From assembly GCF_005938625.1 (NCBI RefSeq), contig NZ_VCNJ01000017.1, positions 122,611-186,610 on the forward strand: DNA of 64,000 nt, read 5' to 3'. Below are positions 38,722 through 49,513 of the stretch, piece after piece (position 1 is the stretch's first letter; each line of letters begins with the position of its first letter). The position numbers and the translations under genes are program-made. The notes under the pieces are model-generated. The model worked only from the letters and a program-made list of their open reading frames with translations, was not told the origin of the DNA and searched no databases. The DNA comes from Pseudomonas fluorescens. GTDB taxonomy: Bacteria; Pseudomonadota; Gammaproteobacteria; Pseudomonadales; Pseudomonadaceae.

Positions 38722-41700
38722 TTAGTCGAGTTTGGCCGGCGGCGGCTCTTGCAGCGGTTTCTGATCGTCGGCAACCGGCACGATGGTTTTCGTTTCCGGC
38801 TCGATCGGCACCATCTTGTATTCCTGGCCGTGAAGGTTCTTCAGGTACACCTCCATCTGGCGGAACGAGATGTTGATGTGCTGCTTCTTGAACTCGCGGT
38901 TGATGAAGCGGTTGACCTCATCGAGCACCGGGTTGCGGTCACCGAGGTCGCGCACGTGCATGCGCAGCTCGTGGTCGAGGGTGCTTTCGCCGAAGTTGAG
39001 GAAGTACACGTGCGGCTCAGGCTCTTTGAGTACGCGCGGGTTCTCGCGGGCAGCCTTGAGCAGCAGTTCCTTGACCAGATCCAGATCCGAACCGTAGTCG
39101 ACGCCGAGTTTCAGCGTGACGCGGGTGATGGTGTCGGTCAGCGACCAGTTGATCAATTGCCCGGTGATGAACGTCTTGTTCGGGACAATGATGTCCTTGC
39201 GGTCGAAGTCGGTAATGGTCGTGGCGCGGATGCGGATCTTGCTCACCGTGCCCGACAGGTTGCCAATGGTGATGGTGTCACCGATCCGCACCGGGCGTTC
39301 GAAGAGGATCATGATGCCGGAGATGAAGTTCGCAAAGATCTCCTGCATGCCGAAACCGAGGCCGACCGACAGCGCCGCCACCAGCCATTGCAACTTGTCC
39401 CAGCTGACGCCGAGGGTCGACAGGGTGGAGACGAAACCGACGCCGGCGATCACGTACGACAGCAACGTCGTGGTCGCGTAGGCACTGCCTTGGGCAAGAT
39501 TGAGCTTGGACAGCACAAACACTTCCAGCAAGCCGGGCAAGTTGCGCGCGAGGGCGAAGGTGATGCCAATGATGATCAGTGCGCCGAGCATATCGCCGAT
39601 GCTGATCGGCACCATGCTCATGTTGGCGCCAGTGCCGCTGGTGTATTCGTAGAGGGTGATGTTGTCGAGGTACGAGAACACCGAAATCAGGTCCGACCAG
39701 ACCCAGTACAGCGCGGCGATGAAGCCGCCGAGCAGGGCAAGGCGGATCAGGCGCAGGGACTGTTCGTTGACCTTTTCGATGTCCAGCGTCGGCTCTTCGA
39801 TCACCGCTTCACCGTCGCCAGCCTCTTTCGCTGCTTGACGTTTAGCCAGAGCGCGCTGGTAGGCCAGGCGTCGTGCGGCAACACTCAGACCACGGACGAA
39901 AGTCGCTTCGATCACCAGCCAGAACATCAGCAGGTAGAGGGTGTTGATCAGTCGGTCACTGAGTTTCAGTGCGGTGTAGTAGTAGCCGAAGCACACCGCC
40001 ACGAACAAGGCGATCGGCAGCAAGGTGAACATCACGCCGACGGCTTTGCGGAACAGCGAGGTGTTCTCGTGGGCCGGGCTGCTGATCAACAGGCGACTGA
40101 GCAGCCAGGCCATCAGGGCGTAGCAGGTCAGCACCACCGGCATGCCGAGCACGTCATCGGCCAGGGCGGCCGGCTGCAGTTCGGCGACGGCGACAATGGT
40201 CACCAGCGCCATCACCACCAGGCCGAGGCGGCGGATCCAGCCTTGGAGGAATTCGACCTGAGGCTTTTCCCAACGGAAGTGCAGTTCCGCCACACCACCC
40301 GGCGCGAGAATCCGGTAAGCGGTATAGAACACCAGCCACGCCTGACCCATCTGCAGCAAAGCCGCGCCCATGTTGGCGTTCTGCCCACGGGCGTCGATCT
40401 GCAACGCCAGACCACAAAGCGCCAGCCCCAATGCGACCGGCATCGCCAGCAGGATATTGATCAGGATCGCCTGCGGCGTGTGCCACTGGCTGTCGCGTTT
40501 GAAGTGGCCGATGTCCTGGTGAACCTTGTTCAAGCGCGCGTACAGATTTTTGCGCCGCCATAGCAACGCGCCGATCAACAGTGCCAGCGGCAGGAACAGC
40601 AGCGGCCGCTGGGTCAGACCGTCGGTCAGCTCACTGAGGCTGGAGGCCCACGGCAGGGTGTCGACCTGGCGTTTCAGGCGCTCCGGCACCGCGCGCATCC
40701 ATTCCAGATCCAGCGGCTTGTTGCTGGGAATCCAGAACATCTGCTCATCGAGCGTCGCACGCAGACCTTGTGCGGTGCTCAGCAGTTGTTTCTGATTGAG
40801 TTGCAGGGTGATCGACTCGTTGAGCATGGCGCTCAGTTCGCGATTCAGACGTTCCAGCAGGTCGGCGCGGGTGTTGGCCAGATCCAGCAGGTTTTTGCGC
40901 AATTGCGGCGTGACCTGCTCCGGCGGCTGAGTGGCCAACAGGGTGTCGACGTAGGCGGCCGGATTACTCAGTTGCTCACGCTGCTGGCTGACGTCGAATT
41001 GCCACAGGCGGATGTCGGCGATCTGATCCGCCAGATCGCGGTCGACCTTGAGCCGTGGCAGGGCTTGTTTCTGCTTATAGAGAATCTTCGACAGCAACAG
41101 GCTGCCCTTGAGCACGCTGATCTGCTCGTCCAGCGCGGAATCGCTTTGGGTCAGGCTGTCGAGCTGTTGTTTGGTCTGCAGATTCTGCTGGGTGACTTCG
41201 TTGAGGCGGTCGGTGCTTTTGAGCAGGTAGTCGGAGAGCTTGAGGTTGGCCGTGCTTTCGATGGCCAGCAGACTGCTGCTACCGGCCTTCTGCGCTTCGA
41301 TCGACTGCTGGGTAACGGTCTCCTGCGACTGCGCCAGACGTTTCTGGTTGATCAGGGTTTGCAGTTCCTGGATCTCGCGGTCGAGGCGCTCGGACTTCTC
41401 CGAGAGCAGGTCATGCTGAGCGTTGCCCAGATCCTGCAACTGGCTGTTGCCGGCCAGTTCCTGACGACGTAGCGGGATCAGCGCATTCAGCGCCGCCAAT
41501 TCGGCGTTCAACTGGTCGCGCTGCTCGGCGGTGACGGTTTTACCCGCGTCCTTGCCGGATTTGAGGATGTTGTTGATCTGTTGGATGCGCGTCTGGCTGG
41601 CGGAAATCTCTGCCTGAGCACGCTCGGGGCGCGTCTGTGCGGTGATGATCAGGCTGTTGGCGTCGGCGAGGGCTTTTTGCAGGTCACTTTGCTGAGTCGA

Positions 41701-42075
41701 GCGATCGGTGAGGATTTGCTCCAGTTGCTGAATCGACTCTTTGGGAAAACGCTGCGCCACCGGTACCACGGCCGTAGCCTTGAGGCGCGTCAGTTCGCGG
41801 GTGCTTTCAATCGTCTGCTTGGGCGCGGTCGCCAGTTGCTGCTTGAGATCGATCAGCTTCTGCTCGTAATCACGCTGATTGTTCAATTGATTGAGCGTGT
41901 TCTGCAGGACGGTTTGCAGGCTCTTTTTATCGGCATCCGGCAGTTTGCTGTCGGCAAGCTTGTCGAGGCTGGCCTGTACGGCGTCGCTGGACGGTGGTTC
42001 GGCGGCGTACAGCGGGCCGACAGTAAGACTCAGGCCCAGCAGGGCCGCGGCGAAAAAGGAGCGCAGGGTAGGCAT
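38722..42075 (-). CDS. MscK/MscM-type mechanosensitive channel
   Basis: A 1117-residue large MscS-family channel. A signal peptide is followed by a long periplasmic coiled-coil region (to about 460), about ten membrane helices, and the C-terminal MscS core: pore helix GLGFGMQEIFANFISGIMILFERPVRIGD and a beta domain. It opens under membrane tension during osmotic downshock. Length fits both MscK (about 1120) and MscM (about 1107) of E. coli and I cannot choose. It lies 34 bp after the antiporter gene, so both are probably co-transcribed. Confidence 0.9.
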   Translation of the reverse strand: MPTLRSFFAAALLGLSLTVGPLYAAEPPSSDAVQASLDKLADSKLPDADKKSLQTVLQNTLNQLNNQRDYEQKLIDLKQQLATAPKQTIESTRELTRLKATAVVPVAQRFPKESIQQLEQILTDRSTQQSDLQKALADANSLIITAQTRPERAQAEISASQTRIQQINNILKSGKDAGKTVTAEQRDQLNAELAALNALIPLRRQELAGNSQLQDLGNAQHDLLSEKSERLDREIQELQTLINQKRLAQSQETVTQQSIEAQKAGSSSLLAIESTANLKLSDYLLKSTDRLNEVTQQNLQTKQQLDSLTQSDSALDEQISVLKGSLLLSKILYKQKQALPRLKVDRDLADQIADIRLWQFDVSQQREQLSNPAAYVDTLLATQPPEQVTPQLRKNLLDLANTRADLLERLNRELSAMLNESITLQLNQKQLLSTAQGLRATLDEQMFWIPSNKPLDLEWMRAVPERLKRQVDTLPWASSLSELTDGLTQRPLLFLPLALLIGALLWRRKNLYARLNKVHQDIGHFKRDSQWHTPQAILINILLAMPVALGLALCGLALQIDARGQNANMGAALLQMGQAWLVFYTAYRILAPGGVAELHFRWEKPQVEFLQGWIRRLGLVVMALVTIVAVAELQPAALADDVLGMPVVLTCYALMAWLLSRLLISSPAHENTSLFRKAVGVMFTLLPIALFVAVCFGYYYTALKLSDRLINTLYLLMFWLVIEATFVRGLSVAARRLAYQRALAKRQAAKEAGDGEAVIEEPTLDIEKVNEQSLRLIRLALLGGFIAALYWVWSDLISVFSYLDNITLYEYTSGTGANMSMVPISIGDMLGALIIIGITFALARNLPGLLEVFVLSKLNLAQGSAYATTTLLSYVIAGVGFVSTLSTLGVSWDKLQWLVAALSVGLGFGMQEIFANFISGIMILFERPVRIGDTITIGNLSGTVSKIRIRATTITDFDRKDIIVPNKTFITGQLINWSLTDTITRVTLKLGVDYGSDLDLVKELLLKAARENPRVLKEPEPHVYFLNFGESTLDHELRMHVRDLGDRNPVLDEVNRFINREFKKQHINISFRQMEVYLKNLHGQEYKMVPIEPETKTIVPVADDQKPLQEPPPAKLD

Positions 42076-42109
42076 AGAGACCGGTCAAGCAAGTGAGAGT
42101 GGACGCAGT

Positions 42110-43852
42110 TTAGAGGAAGAGCCCGGGGCCCGGGCGACTTCCTTCGGGGAATCTGACGCCCACTTTGCCGATCTTGTTCCCGTCCATGACCGCAACCGTC
42201 CAGTGGGTGTTGTTCCACTCCACCTGGTCACCGACGATCGGTGCGCCACCCACTTTGTGGGCAATAAAGGCGCCCAGGGTCATGTCCGGATCGATGCCCT
42301 CGGCTGGCAAGCCATAGAGCGCCGCAACCGCTTTAAGCTGGGCGTCTCCTTCAAGCACGAAATCACCGAAGAAGCGCAGATCGAGACCCCGTTGCGGCGC
42401 TTGGCTGAACAGTTTTCCGAGCGCGCCAAGGTTGTGTTCATGGCCGATAACACACAGCAAATCATCGACTTCCAGCACCGTACTACCCGACGGATGGAGC
42501 AATTGCTGGCCACGAAACAGTGCGGCGATACGTGTGCCTTCGGGCATTTTCAGCTCACGCAGGGGCGAACCGATGCACCATTTCTCCGCGCCGAGCTTGT
42601 AAACGAACAGCTCCCACTCGCTGGTGACATGAACTTCCAGCGCCGCCCGGGAAATCGGCGCGGGCTCTGGCGGTACCGTCACCTTCAACAGCTTGGCCAC
42701 CCACGGCAGACTTGTGCCCTGTACCAGCAGCGACACCAGCACGATGAAAAACGCGAGGTTGAAGTACAGCTGCGCATTCGGCAGCCCGGCCATCAGCGGG
42801 AACACCGCGAGAATGATCGGCACCGCACCGCGCAGGCCGACCCAGGAAATAAAGGCTTTTTCGCGGCCATGGAACGCCTTGAACGGCAGCAGGCCGACCA
42901 TCACCGACAGTGGCCGCGCAAACAGAATCATCCACAGTGCCAGACCGAGAGCGGGCAGGGCGATCGGCAGCAAATCGTGCGGCGTCACCAAAAGGCCCAG
43001 CACGAGGAACATGCCGATCTGCGCCAGCCATGCCATGCCATCGAGCATGTGCAGAATGCCGTGACGGCTGCGCACCGGGCGGTTGCCAATGACCAGACCG
43101 CACAGGTAAACCGCGAGGAAGCCGCTGCCATGCAAGGCGTTGGTCAAGGCGAACACCACCAGACCGCCGGCGATGACCAGAATCGGATACAGACCGGCCG
43201 CCAGATTGATCCGGTTGACCAGTTGCAGCATCAGCCAGCCGCCACCGAGGCCGATCACGCCGCCGATGCCGAACTCGCGGATCAGGTGCGTCAGCAGACT
43301 CCAGTGCAGACCGGTCTGGCCACTGGCGAGCATGTCGATCAGGGTCACGGTGAGAAACACCGCCATCGGGTCGTTGCTGCCGGATTCGATTTCCAGACTG
43401 GCGGTGACCCGTTCGTTCAAGCCTTTGCCACCGAGCAGCGAGAACACCGCCGCGGCGTCGGTCGAGCCAACGATGGCACCGATCAACAGGCCTTGAATCA
43501 GGTTAAGGTCGAATAACCAGGCGGCAGCCATGCCGGTCAGCCCGGTGGTGATCAACACACCGACCGTGGCCAGCGACAGCGCCGGCCATAACGCCACGCG
43601 GAAACTCGACACCCGTGTACGCAAGCCGCCGTCGAGGAGGATTACCGCGAGTGCGAGGTTGCCGACCAGATAGGCCGTCGGGTAGTTATCGAAAATGATC
43701 CCGCCGCCATCGACCCCGGCAGCCATGCCGACCGCAAGAATAATGACCAGAATCGGGATGCCGAGACGGGAAGAAAGAGAACTGACAAGAATGCTTGCAC
43801 CTACCAGCAACGCGCCGATCAAGAACAGGCTGTTGATGGTCGTCGCATTCAA
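42110..43852 (-). CDS. nhaP2: K+/H+ antiporter NhaP2-like (CvrA)
   Basis: A 580-residue CPA1 antiporter that exchanges cytoplasmic K+ for protons. Ten to thirteen helices include the acidic core ([16 protein letters not shown]). Then come a TrkA-C domain (about 400-480, [17 protein letters not shown]) and a C-terminal CorC/HlyC-like domain ending near [11 protein letters not shown]. Length matches E. coli NhaP2 (578). It precedes the mechanosensitive channel on the same strand, a plausible osmotic pair. Confidence 0.92.
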   Translation of the reverse strand: MNATTINSLFLIGALLVGASILVSSLSSRLGIPILVIILAVGMAAGVDGGGIIFDNYPTAYLVGNLALAVILLDGGLRTRVSSFRVALWPALSLATVGVLITTGLTGMAAAWLFDLNLIQGLLIGAIVGSTDAAAVFSLLGGKGLNERVTASLEIESGSNDPMAVFLTVTLIDMLASGQTGLHWSLLTHLIREFGIGGVIGLGGGWLMLQLVNRINLAAGLYPILVIAGGLVVFALTNALHGSGFLAVYLCGLVIGNRPVRSRHGILHMLDGMAWLAQIGMFLVLGLLVTPHDLLPIALPALGLALWMILFARPLSVMVGLLPFKAFHGREKAFISWVGLRGAVPIILAVFPLMAGLPNAQLYFNLAFFIVLVSLLVQGTSLPWVAKLLKVTVPPEPAPISRAALEVHVTSEWELFVYKLGAEKWCIGSPLRELKMPEGTRIAALFRGQQLLHPSGSTVLEVDDLLCVIGHEHNLGALGKLFSQAPQRGLDLRFFGDFVLEGDAQLKAVAALYGLPAEGIDPDMTLGAFIAHKVGGAPIVGDQVEWNNTHWTVAVMDGNKIGKVGVRFPEGSRPGPGLFL

Positions 43853-44231
43853 AGGCAGTACTCCAGAAGCGGAAAGACGGGCACAAACTGACCATGCAGT
43901 CTGCGTGCCAGCGATTCTAACCTGTTGAAATGTGATGCTGTCAAAAAGCTTTTTCAGCAGGGCATAAGGTTTTGTGTCTGGCGGGCGATTGCTGCCCTCA
44001 CCCTAGCCCTCTCCCGGAGGGAGAGGGAACTGATCGAGGTGTTTGTGCGAGGTACACCGACCTGAAATTCCGAGTCGAACTCAGGTTTTGAAAAATACGA
44101 AGATCTGCCCCCTTTCCCCCTCTCCCTCTGGGAGAGGGCTGGGGTGAGGGGCTTTTGACCTTGATCTCAAAATTTACAGGCTGAACCGCCCAACCATGTT
44201 GTTCAGATCCAGCGCCAACCGCGACAGCTCA
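43853..44231. other. Intergenic region between nhaP2 and chemoreceptor
   Basis: Apart from the large repeat at 43995-44151, this holds the upstream end of nhaP2 and, at 44174-44231, the frame-shifted tail of the chemoreceptor ([19 protein letters not shown] in another frame). Confidence 0.7.
43995..44151. repeat. CCCTCACCCTAGCCCTCTCCC-type repeat
   Basis: CCCTCACCCTAGCCCTCTCC at the left and its complement GGAGAGGGCTGGGGTGAGGG at the right, with a GAGGTGTnTGTG...GTACACCGACCTG centre. The same element is found at 61873-62157. Confidence 0.85.
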
Positions 44232-45797
44232 TTACTCGCCGCACGTCTGATTCGCCCCGGTCGCCGATTGCACCGACAGATCACGAATATTCACCAGATT
44301 ACGATCCACTTCCCGCGCTACTTGCGCCTGCTCTTCGGCGGCGCTGGCGATCACCAGGTTGCGCTCGTTGATCTCGACGATGGCGGTGTTGATGGTGTCC
44401 AGCGACATGCCGGCACCACGGGCGATGTTCAGGGTCGACTCGGCACGCTCGGTGCTGTTGCGCATCGAATCCACGGCGTGTTCGGTGCCGCTCTGAATGC
44501 TGCCAATCATCCGCTCGATTTCGCTGGTCGACTGCTGCGTGCGGTGCGCCAAGGCACGGACTTCATCCGCCACCACAGCAAAACCACGACCGGCTTCACC
44601 GGCACGTGCCGCTTCAATCGCCGCGTTCAGTGCCAACAGGTTGGTTTGATCGGCCAGACCACGAATCACATCCAGCACCTTGCCGATGTCGCGGGACTCA
44701 TTGGCCAGATCACCGATCAGCGACGCAGTGCTCTGCACATCGGCGCTCATGCGTTCGATCGCGCTGACGGTTTCCTGCACCAGATCACGACCATCACCGG
44801 CCGAGGTGGTGGCGTTCTTCGAGGCTTCCGAAGTGCTCACGGCGTTGCGTGCGACTTCTTCCACGGCGCTGGTCATTTCGTTGACCGCAGTGGCCGCCTG
44901 TTCGATTTCATTGTTCTGCTGTGTCAGTCCACGCGCGCTTTCGTCGGTGACGCTGTTCAGTTCTTCAGCCGCCGAGGCCAGTTGAGTGGCCGAGCCGGAA
45001 ATGCGCTGCAGGGTGTCACGCAGTTTCGATTGCATCTTGGCCATGGCTGCCAGCAGGCGCCCGGCTTCGTCACTGCCATCGACGTGAATCGGCTGGGTCA
45101 GATTGCCTTCTGCGATGGTTTCCGCCGCTTCCAATGCTTTCGAAATCGGCTTGGTGATGCTGGTGGTCAGCAGCCAGGCGAACAGGAACGTCAGGCCAGT
45201 GGCGATCACCAGCAGGGTCACGACCAAGTCGAACGCCGAAGAATACTGCTCGGCTGCTTGCTGGTTGGTCTCGCTGATCTGCTCGCCGTTGATCTGCATC
45301 AGACGGTTGAGCACGCTGTTCATCGCTTCGGAATTGTTCAGCAACTCGGTGTTGAGCAAGGTGCGCAGCTCATCCACTTGATTGTTGCGCGACAGGCTCT
45401 TCATGCGGTCTTCGATCTGGCGGTACTGGCCGAGCAACTGCACGTACTGGTCATACGCCGCACGTTCCTCGGGGCTGCCGATCAACGGCTCGTAATCGCT
45501 CTGGGCTTTGCGGATCTGCTGGTTACGCATGTCCAGCAGTTCAACGGTTTTCTGCTGCACGTCCGGCTCGCGGTTGACCAGCAAGCGGTACGACAGCACG
45601 CGCAGGCGCAGGGTCAACTGGGTGAATTCGTCGAGGTTCTTGATGCTCGGCACACTGCTGGACGAGATGTCCTCGGCGGCGCCACGGATTTTGCTCATCT
45701 GGTTCAGGGCGAACACACCCAGAATCAGCATCAGGCCGCCGATCAGGGCGAAGCCGGTAAACGCCCGTGGGGCGATATTCATATTGCGAAGGGACAT
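44232..45797 (-). pseudogene. Methyl-accepting chemotaxis protein with C-terminal frameshift
   Basis: A chemoreceptor of 521 residues as read: membrane helix ([19 protein letters not shown]), four-helix-bundle periplasmic domain, second helix (about 190-215), HAMP, and a signalling hairpin with [20 protein letters not shown]. At about 44245 two bases are missing compared with the expected frame (ACG then TGCGGC instead of ACGAGTGCGGC), so the protein ends in CGE. Restoring them gives [19 protein letters not shown] and a stop at 44174, 541 residues in all, the usual length of these receptors. The tip hairpin is intact, so it may still signal. Confidence 0.8.
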
Positions 45798-45855
45798 GGG
45801 GCGGATACCAAGAGAGGGCCGCTTCCATGCGGGCTGAGACTGCTGTATGGATGAC

Positions 45856-45882
45856 TTATCGGTCATACGACTAAAGTCTTGA
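45856..45882 (-). promoter_or_regulatory. FliA (sigma-28) promoter of the chemoreceptor
   Basis: On the - strand TCAAGA is followed after 13 bases by ACCGATAA, close to the FliA pattern TAAA-N15-GCCGATAA. It is 59 bases before the ATG at 45797 and rules out the longer starts. Confidence 0.65.
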
Positions 45883-46076
45883 GGCAGTGTGCGTATTTGT
45901 CGCACAAGGGCTTGGGCGACGAAGTGCAGGAACCAGATCGGCAGATCACAGTCTTTAAAACTCGCAGGAACGGTCCGCCACCAGGAAAATCAAGGCCTTG
46001 CGCCGGTTTAACCCTGGCATCCGTGGTGACTTTTCTTTATCGTACGCGCCCTTTGAAAAACGCTTGGAAGATCAAA

Positions 46077-46307
46077 ATGTTGGAAGCATCCCTCAGCCAA
46101 TTGGAACAGCTCGTCAGCGACCTGGTGCAACAGAACCAGAGCCTTGCGCAAACCAACCAGACTCTGTCCACGGAACTGGCCCAGGCCAAGGATGAAAACG
46201 AAAGCCTGCAACTGAACCTGATGGAGCAGGAAGAAAAACACGGCGCCACCGCTGCCCGCATTCAGGCACTGGTTGATCGCGTCAACGCAGGTCCGGTCAG
46301 CGCATGA
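46077..46307 (+). CDS. ZapB-like coiled-coil protein (TIGR02449)
   Basis: A 76-residue, nearly all coiled-coil protein (LSQLEQLVSDLVQQNQSL, LSTELAQAKDENESLQ) of the small family encoded before zapA in gammaproteobacteria. It is probably a cytoplasmic division factor like ZapB; this is from context. The ATG at 46077 is chosen because the upstream part of the long frame lies in the promoter region. It overlaps zapA by four bases. Confidence 0.8.
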   Translation: MLEASLSQLEQLVSDLVQQNQSLAQTNQTLSTELAQAKDENESLQLNLMEQEEKHGATAARIQALVDRVNAGPVSA

Positions 46308-46606
46308 ACCACCACACAGCAGGGGTAAAAGTCGTCTCCATTCTCGGGGAGGACTATTCGATCAAGGCACCGGCCGGGGAAGAACAGACTCTGCTGGACG
46401 CGGCCATGATGCTCAAGGCAGCGCTGGACGACACCAAACGCAAATACCCGACACTGATCGGTGATCGCTTGCTGGTGCTGGCGGCGATGAATCTGTGCTC
46501 TCAGCAGATTGAAATGAAGAAGCAGCACAAAGAAGAACTCGACCGTTACCAAGAGCAAGTCAGCGCCACGGTCGACACTATTGCCAAGACCATTAACCAA
46601 AGTTGA
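46304..46606 (+). CDS. zapA: Cell division protein ZapA
   Basis: A 100-residue ZapA: N-terminal FtsZ-binding globular domain (VSILGEDYSIKAPAGEEQTLL, RLLVLAAMNL) and a C-terminal coiled coil. It cross-links FtsZ filaments at the Z-ring. It overlaps the ZapB-like gene by four bases. In many pseudomonads 6S RNA and ygfA follow; here a chemoreceptor gene starts 100 bp later. Confidence 0.93.
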   Translation: MNHHTAGVKVVSILGEDYSIKAPAGEEQTLLDAAMMLKAALDDTKRKYPTLIGDRLLVLAAMNLCSQQIEMKKQHKEELDRYQEQVSATVDTIAKTINQS

Positions 46607-46645
46607 TGGAGCTGCGCACAACCAAAGAATAGATTGTCGACTGGG

Positions 46646-46655
46646 TTGTATACAA
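46646..46655. promoter_or_regulatory. TTGTATACAA palindrome before chemoreceptor
   Basis: A perfect 10-bp palindrome 51 bases before the ATG at 46706. The form resembles GntR-family operators. No matching regulator gene is nearby. Confidence 0.35.
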
Positions 46656-46705
46656 TCGGCACGGCTGTTGCATTGTTTCGGCCACTTATTCTTTGGGGGT
46701 GCTCC

Positions 46706-48658
46706 ATGCAGTTGTGGCGACGCAGTATTCAATGGCAGCTGATTCTCAGCATGGGCACCGCCCTGCTGGTCAGTATCCTGATCGTGGTTGGCATTTATAC
46801 CCTGGTGGTCAACCGTCTCGCCCAGAGCTATCTGGTCGAACAAGCACTGCCGTCGAGCATCGAAGCGACGCGCAACGATATCGAGCGCATCCTCGTGCAA
46901 CCGCTGACGGCGGCCAAAGATATCGCCAGCAATACGATGGTCCGCGACTGGCTCGCCTCAGGCGAAGACAGCAGCAAAACAGCGGGCTTCGCGCAGTATC
47001 TGGAAGGCATCCGCGCCGAACATAAAGCTTTTACCGCTTTGATCATCGGCACCGAATCCAATCACTACATCACCGAAAAAGGTCTGGACCGCACCCTCAG
47101 CCGTTCAAAACCGGCTGACGCGTGGTTCTATTCCTTCCTCGACAGCAATCAGCCGCGCACCCTCAATATCGACAACGACGGGGCGACCGGAGAGTTGGCG
47201 CTGTTCATCGATTTGAAGGTTGAGCAGGCCGGTAAAGTCGTCGGTGTGGCCGGGCTCGGTTTGAGCATGAAAGAGCTGTCGGAGCTGATCCACAACTTCA
47301 GCTTTGGTGAGCGCGGCAAGGTCTATCTCGTGCGTTCCGACGGTTTGATCCAGGTGCATCCCGAAGCGCAGTTCAGTGGCAAACGCACCTTGAGCGAGCA
47401 GATTGGTGCCAATGCGGCGCAGGCCGTCATGGGCCAGCTCTCTACCTCAAAGGCTGCCGCCGTCAGCAGCAGCTTCCAACGGGATGGCGAAGACTTCCTC
47501 GCCTTCAGCCTGCCGTTGCGTGGTCTAGGCTGGACTCTCGTGGCCGAAGTGCCGCAATCGCAAATCTATGCCGAAGCCCGAAAAGCGATGTGGATGAGCG
47601 GCGGTATCGGTCTGGCCGTAGCGCTGGTGTGCCTCGCTTTGGTGGTGTGGCTGGCGCAAGGGCTGGTGCGGCCGATTCGTCAGGTAACAGCGGCGCTGGT
47701 AGCAATCGGTAGCGGCGGTGGAGATTTGACCCACCGGTTAGATTCCAGTCGCGCCGACGAGTTGGGCGATCTCGCCCGAGGCTTCAATCGTTTCCTCGAC
47801 AGCCAGCGCGGGATGATCGGCGAAGTGCTGACCACCAGCGAGCGTCTGCGTACGGCCGTGGGGCAGGTGGCGAAAGTGGTGGAGAACACCGCTGAACGTT
47901 CTGGCCGTCAGCAGGAAATGACCGACATGGTCGCGACCGCCGTTCACGAAATGGGCCTGACCGTGCAGGAGATTGCGCAGAATGCCGGTAACGCGGCGCT
48001 CGCCTCGCAAACCGCGCGCGATGAAGCGATGCAGGCGCGGGAAGTGGTCGGCGGCTCGATTCGGCATATTGAAAGCATGTCCGATGAAATTGGCATAGCG
48101 GCTGGCGCGGTGGGGGAGTTGGCGCATCAAGTGGCGTCGATCGATTCTGTATTGGCGGTGATTCGCGGGGTGTCCGAGCAGACCAACCTGTTGGCGCTCA
48201 ATGCTGCCATTGAAGCGGCGCGTGCCGGTGACATGGGTCGGGGTTTTGCCGTCGTCGCCGATGAAGTGCGCACTTTGGCGCGCAGGACGCAAGCGTCTAC
48301 TGACGAGATCCAGCAGATGATCGGCAGCCTCAAGCAAGGTGCGGAAAACGCAGTGTCGTCGATGCGTACCGGGCAGGCCGCAACCGGCACCGGGGTTGAG
48401 TCGAGCCAGCGCACCGGGGCGTCGTTGACGGCGATTACCGGTCAGGTCGAGCGCATCAGCGATATGAACCATCAGGTGGCGACGGCGACGGAAGAGCAGT
48501 CGGCAGTGACGGAAGAGATCAACCGTAATGTGCAGGGGATTTCGGATCTGGCGCGGGCGACGGCGGGGGAGGTTCGGGCCTGTCGCGAGGATTGTCAGAT
48601 GTTGCAGAAACTGGCGGATGATCTGGCGCGGCAGATGGGTGGCTTCCGATTGAAGTGA
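46706..48658 (+). CDS. Methyl-accepting chemotaxis protein with double Cache domain
   Basis: A 650-residue chemoreceptor. Helix 1 ([24 protein letters not shown]) is followed by a periplasmic sensor to about residue 280 of the dCache type ([27 protein letters not shown]), helix 2, HAMP ([12 protein letters not shown]), and the signalling domain with [21 protein letters not shown]. The ATG at 46706 has GGGGG six bases before it. dCache sensors often bind amino acids or organic acids; the ligand is not known. No NWETF tail. Confidence 0.9.
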   Translation: MQLWRRSIQWQLILSMGTALLVSILIVVGIYTLVVNRLAQSYLVEQALPSSIEATRNDIERILVQPLTAAKDIASNTMVRDWLASGEDSSKTAGFAQYLEGIRAEHKAFTALIIGTESNHYITEKGLDRTLSRSKPADAWFYSFLDSNQPRTLNIDNDGATGELALFIDLKVEQAGKVVGVAGLGLSMKELSELIHNFSFGERGKVYLVRSDGLIQVHPEAQFSGKRTLSEQIGANAAQAVMGQLSTSKAAAVSSSFQRDGEDFLAFSLPLRGLGWTLVAEVPQSQIYAEARKAMWMSGGIGLAVALVCLALVVWLAQGLVRPIRQVTAALVAIGSGGGDLTHRLDSSRADELGDLARGFNRFLDSQRGMIGEVLTTSERLRTAVGQVAKVVENTAERSGRQQEMTDMVATAVHEMGLTVQEIAQNAGNAALASQTARDEAMQAREVVGGSIRHIESMSDEIGIAAGAVGELAHQVASIDSVLAVIRGVSEQTNLLALNAAIEAARAGDMGRGFAVVADEVRTLARRTQASTDEIQQMIGSLKQGAENAVSSMRTGQAATGTGVESSQRTGASLTAITGQVERISDMNHQVATATEEQSAVTEEINRNVQGISDLARATAGEVRACREDCQMLQKLADDLARQMGGFRLK

Positions 48659-48681
48659 GTGACTCTGACTTTGGTACAGAC

Positions 48682-48710
48682 CCGACGCGCCTCGAAGGCG
48701 CGTCGGTTTC
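48682..48710. terminator. Terminator after chemoreceptor
   Basis: A perfect 10-bp stem CCGACGCGCC / GGCGCGTCGG with a TCGAA loop followed by TTTC. It lies between convergent genes and may serve both. Confidence 0.75.
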
Positions 48711-48726
48711 ACTTTGGTTTCGCCAT

Positions 48727-49425
48727 TCAGAACAGCAGGATTTCTCGCCCATAGAAATCGATGCCACCAATTGTCTCCAGGTAAAACACTCGCTTCTCTC
48801 GGACAGTCCACACCTGCTGGTCTTCGTGGTAAGTGTCGCCAGCTGCCAGTGTTCTGAACATATCGTCTCTATTGAAATCCTTATTACTGATATAACTCGA
48901 GCGCGAAGTGATAACCATGGCTTGGTAGAGATTTTCCCCTTTTTTGATGTAACGCTTTTCCGTAACGCGCTCTGCAGTGGGATCTTTTACTACGTCATTA
49001 ACTCTTGCCGAAAACACAAACTCTTCTGCGCTCAGAACGACGTTAGGATCAATCAGCAACTTCGCGTCTGCGCCGCCATACACTACTGCTCGCACCTGAG
49101 TGACACCTATGAACGTGTAGTCTTTGTAAGCTACGCGATTGACCGTCTCATAACGGTCCTCCGCCATAATGATCTCGAACATTGCTGCTGCTGTTGTTTC
49201 GACAGCCGGTACTGAGTTGTCCGGCGATGTCGTGATGCTGATCTGCGATCGCTCATCAGAAAGGCGATGGTGATTTTTGCTGGTTACAGTGGAAACCGAG
49301 GAGTTTTTGTTAGTCCAGACTGTGCCGTTTCGCGATCCAAATTGCGAAATCGAAGCAAGGACGCAATAGTCCTGCGTTACCAGTCCTGCAAGTTTGATGG
49401 TTTGGTCGGCAGTTTGGCTGTCCAT
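48727..49425 (-). CDS. Unknown protein, AT-richer gene
   Basis: A 232-residue protein I do not recognise. From the ATG at 49425 (MDSQTADQTIKLAGL) it has no signal peptide and no membrane helix. The sequence is rich in charged residues and Tyr/Phe (RVAYKDYTFIGVTQVRAVVYGG, FYLETIGGIDFYGREI). The coding region is visibly richer in A and T than its neighbours, with many rare-type codons, which suggests transfer. A long palindrome lies upstream at 49514-49571. Confidence 0.7.
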   Translation of the reverse strand: MDSQTADQTIKLAGLVTQDYCVLASISQFGSRNGTVWTNKNSSVSTVTSKNHHRLSDERSQISITTSPDNSVPAVETTAAAMFEIIMAEDRYETVNRVAYKDYTFIGVTQVRAVVYGGADAKLLIDPNVVLSAEEFVFSARVNDVVKDPTAERVTEKRYIKKGENLYQAMVITSRSSYISNKDFNRDDMFRTLAAGDTYHEDQQVWTVREKRVFYLETIGGIDFYGREILLF

Positions 49426-49513
49426 GTTGTTCGCTCTTTTGTAGGGTAAGAAGAGGACGTTAAGTCCGAACTTGCCGGGCAAACTGCAAACTACATGTCA
49501 GGCGGATACAGCC

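Noticed and set aside
45798..45905. Longer N-terminus for the chemoreceptor
   Set aside because: It would run through the FliA promoter, and the 541-residue family length fits the ATG at 45797.
46607..46705. 6S RNA after zapA
   Set aside because: Only 99 bases are present with no fitting long hairpin.
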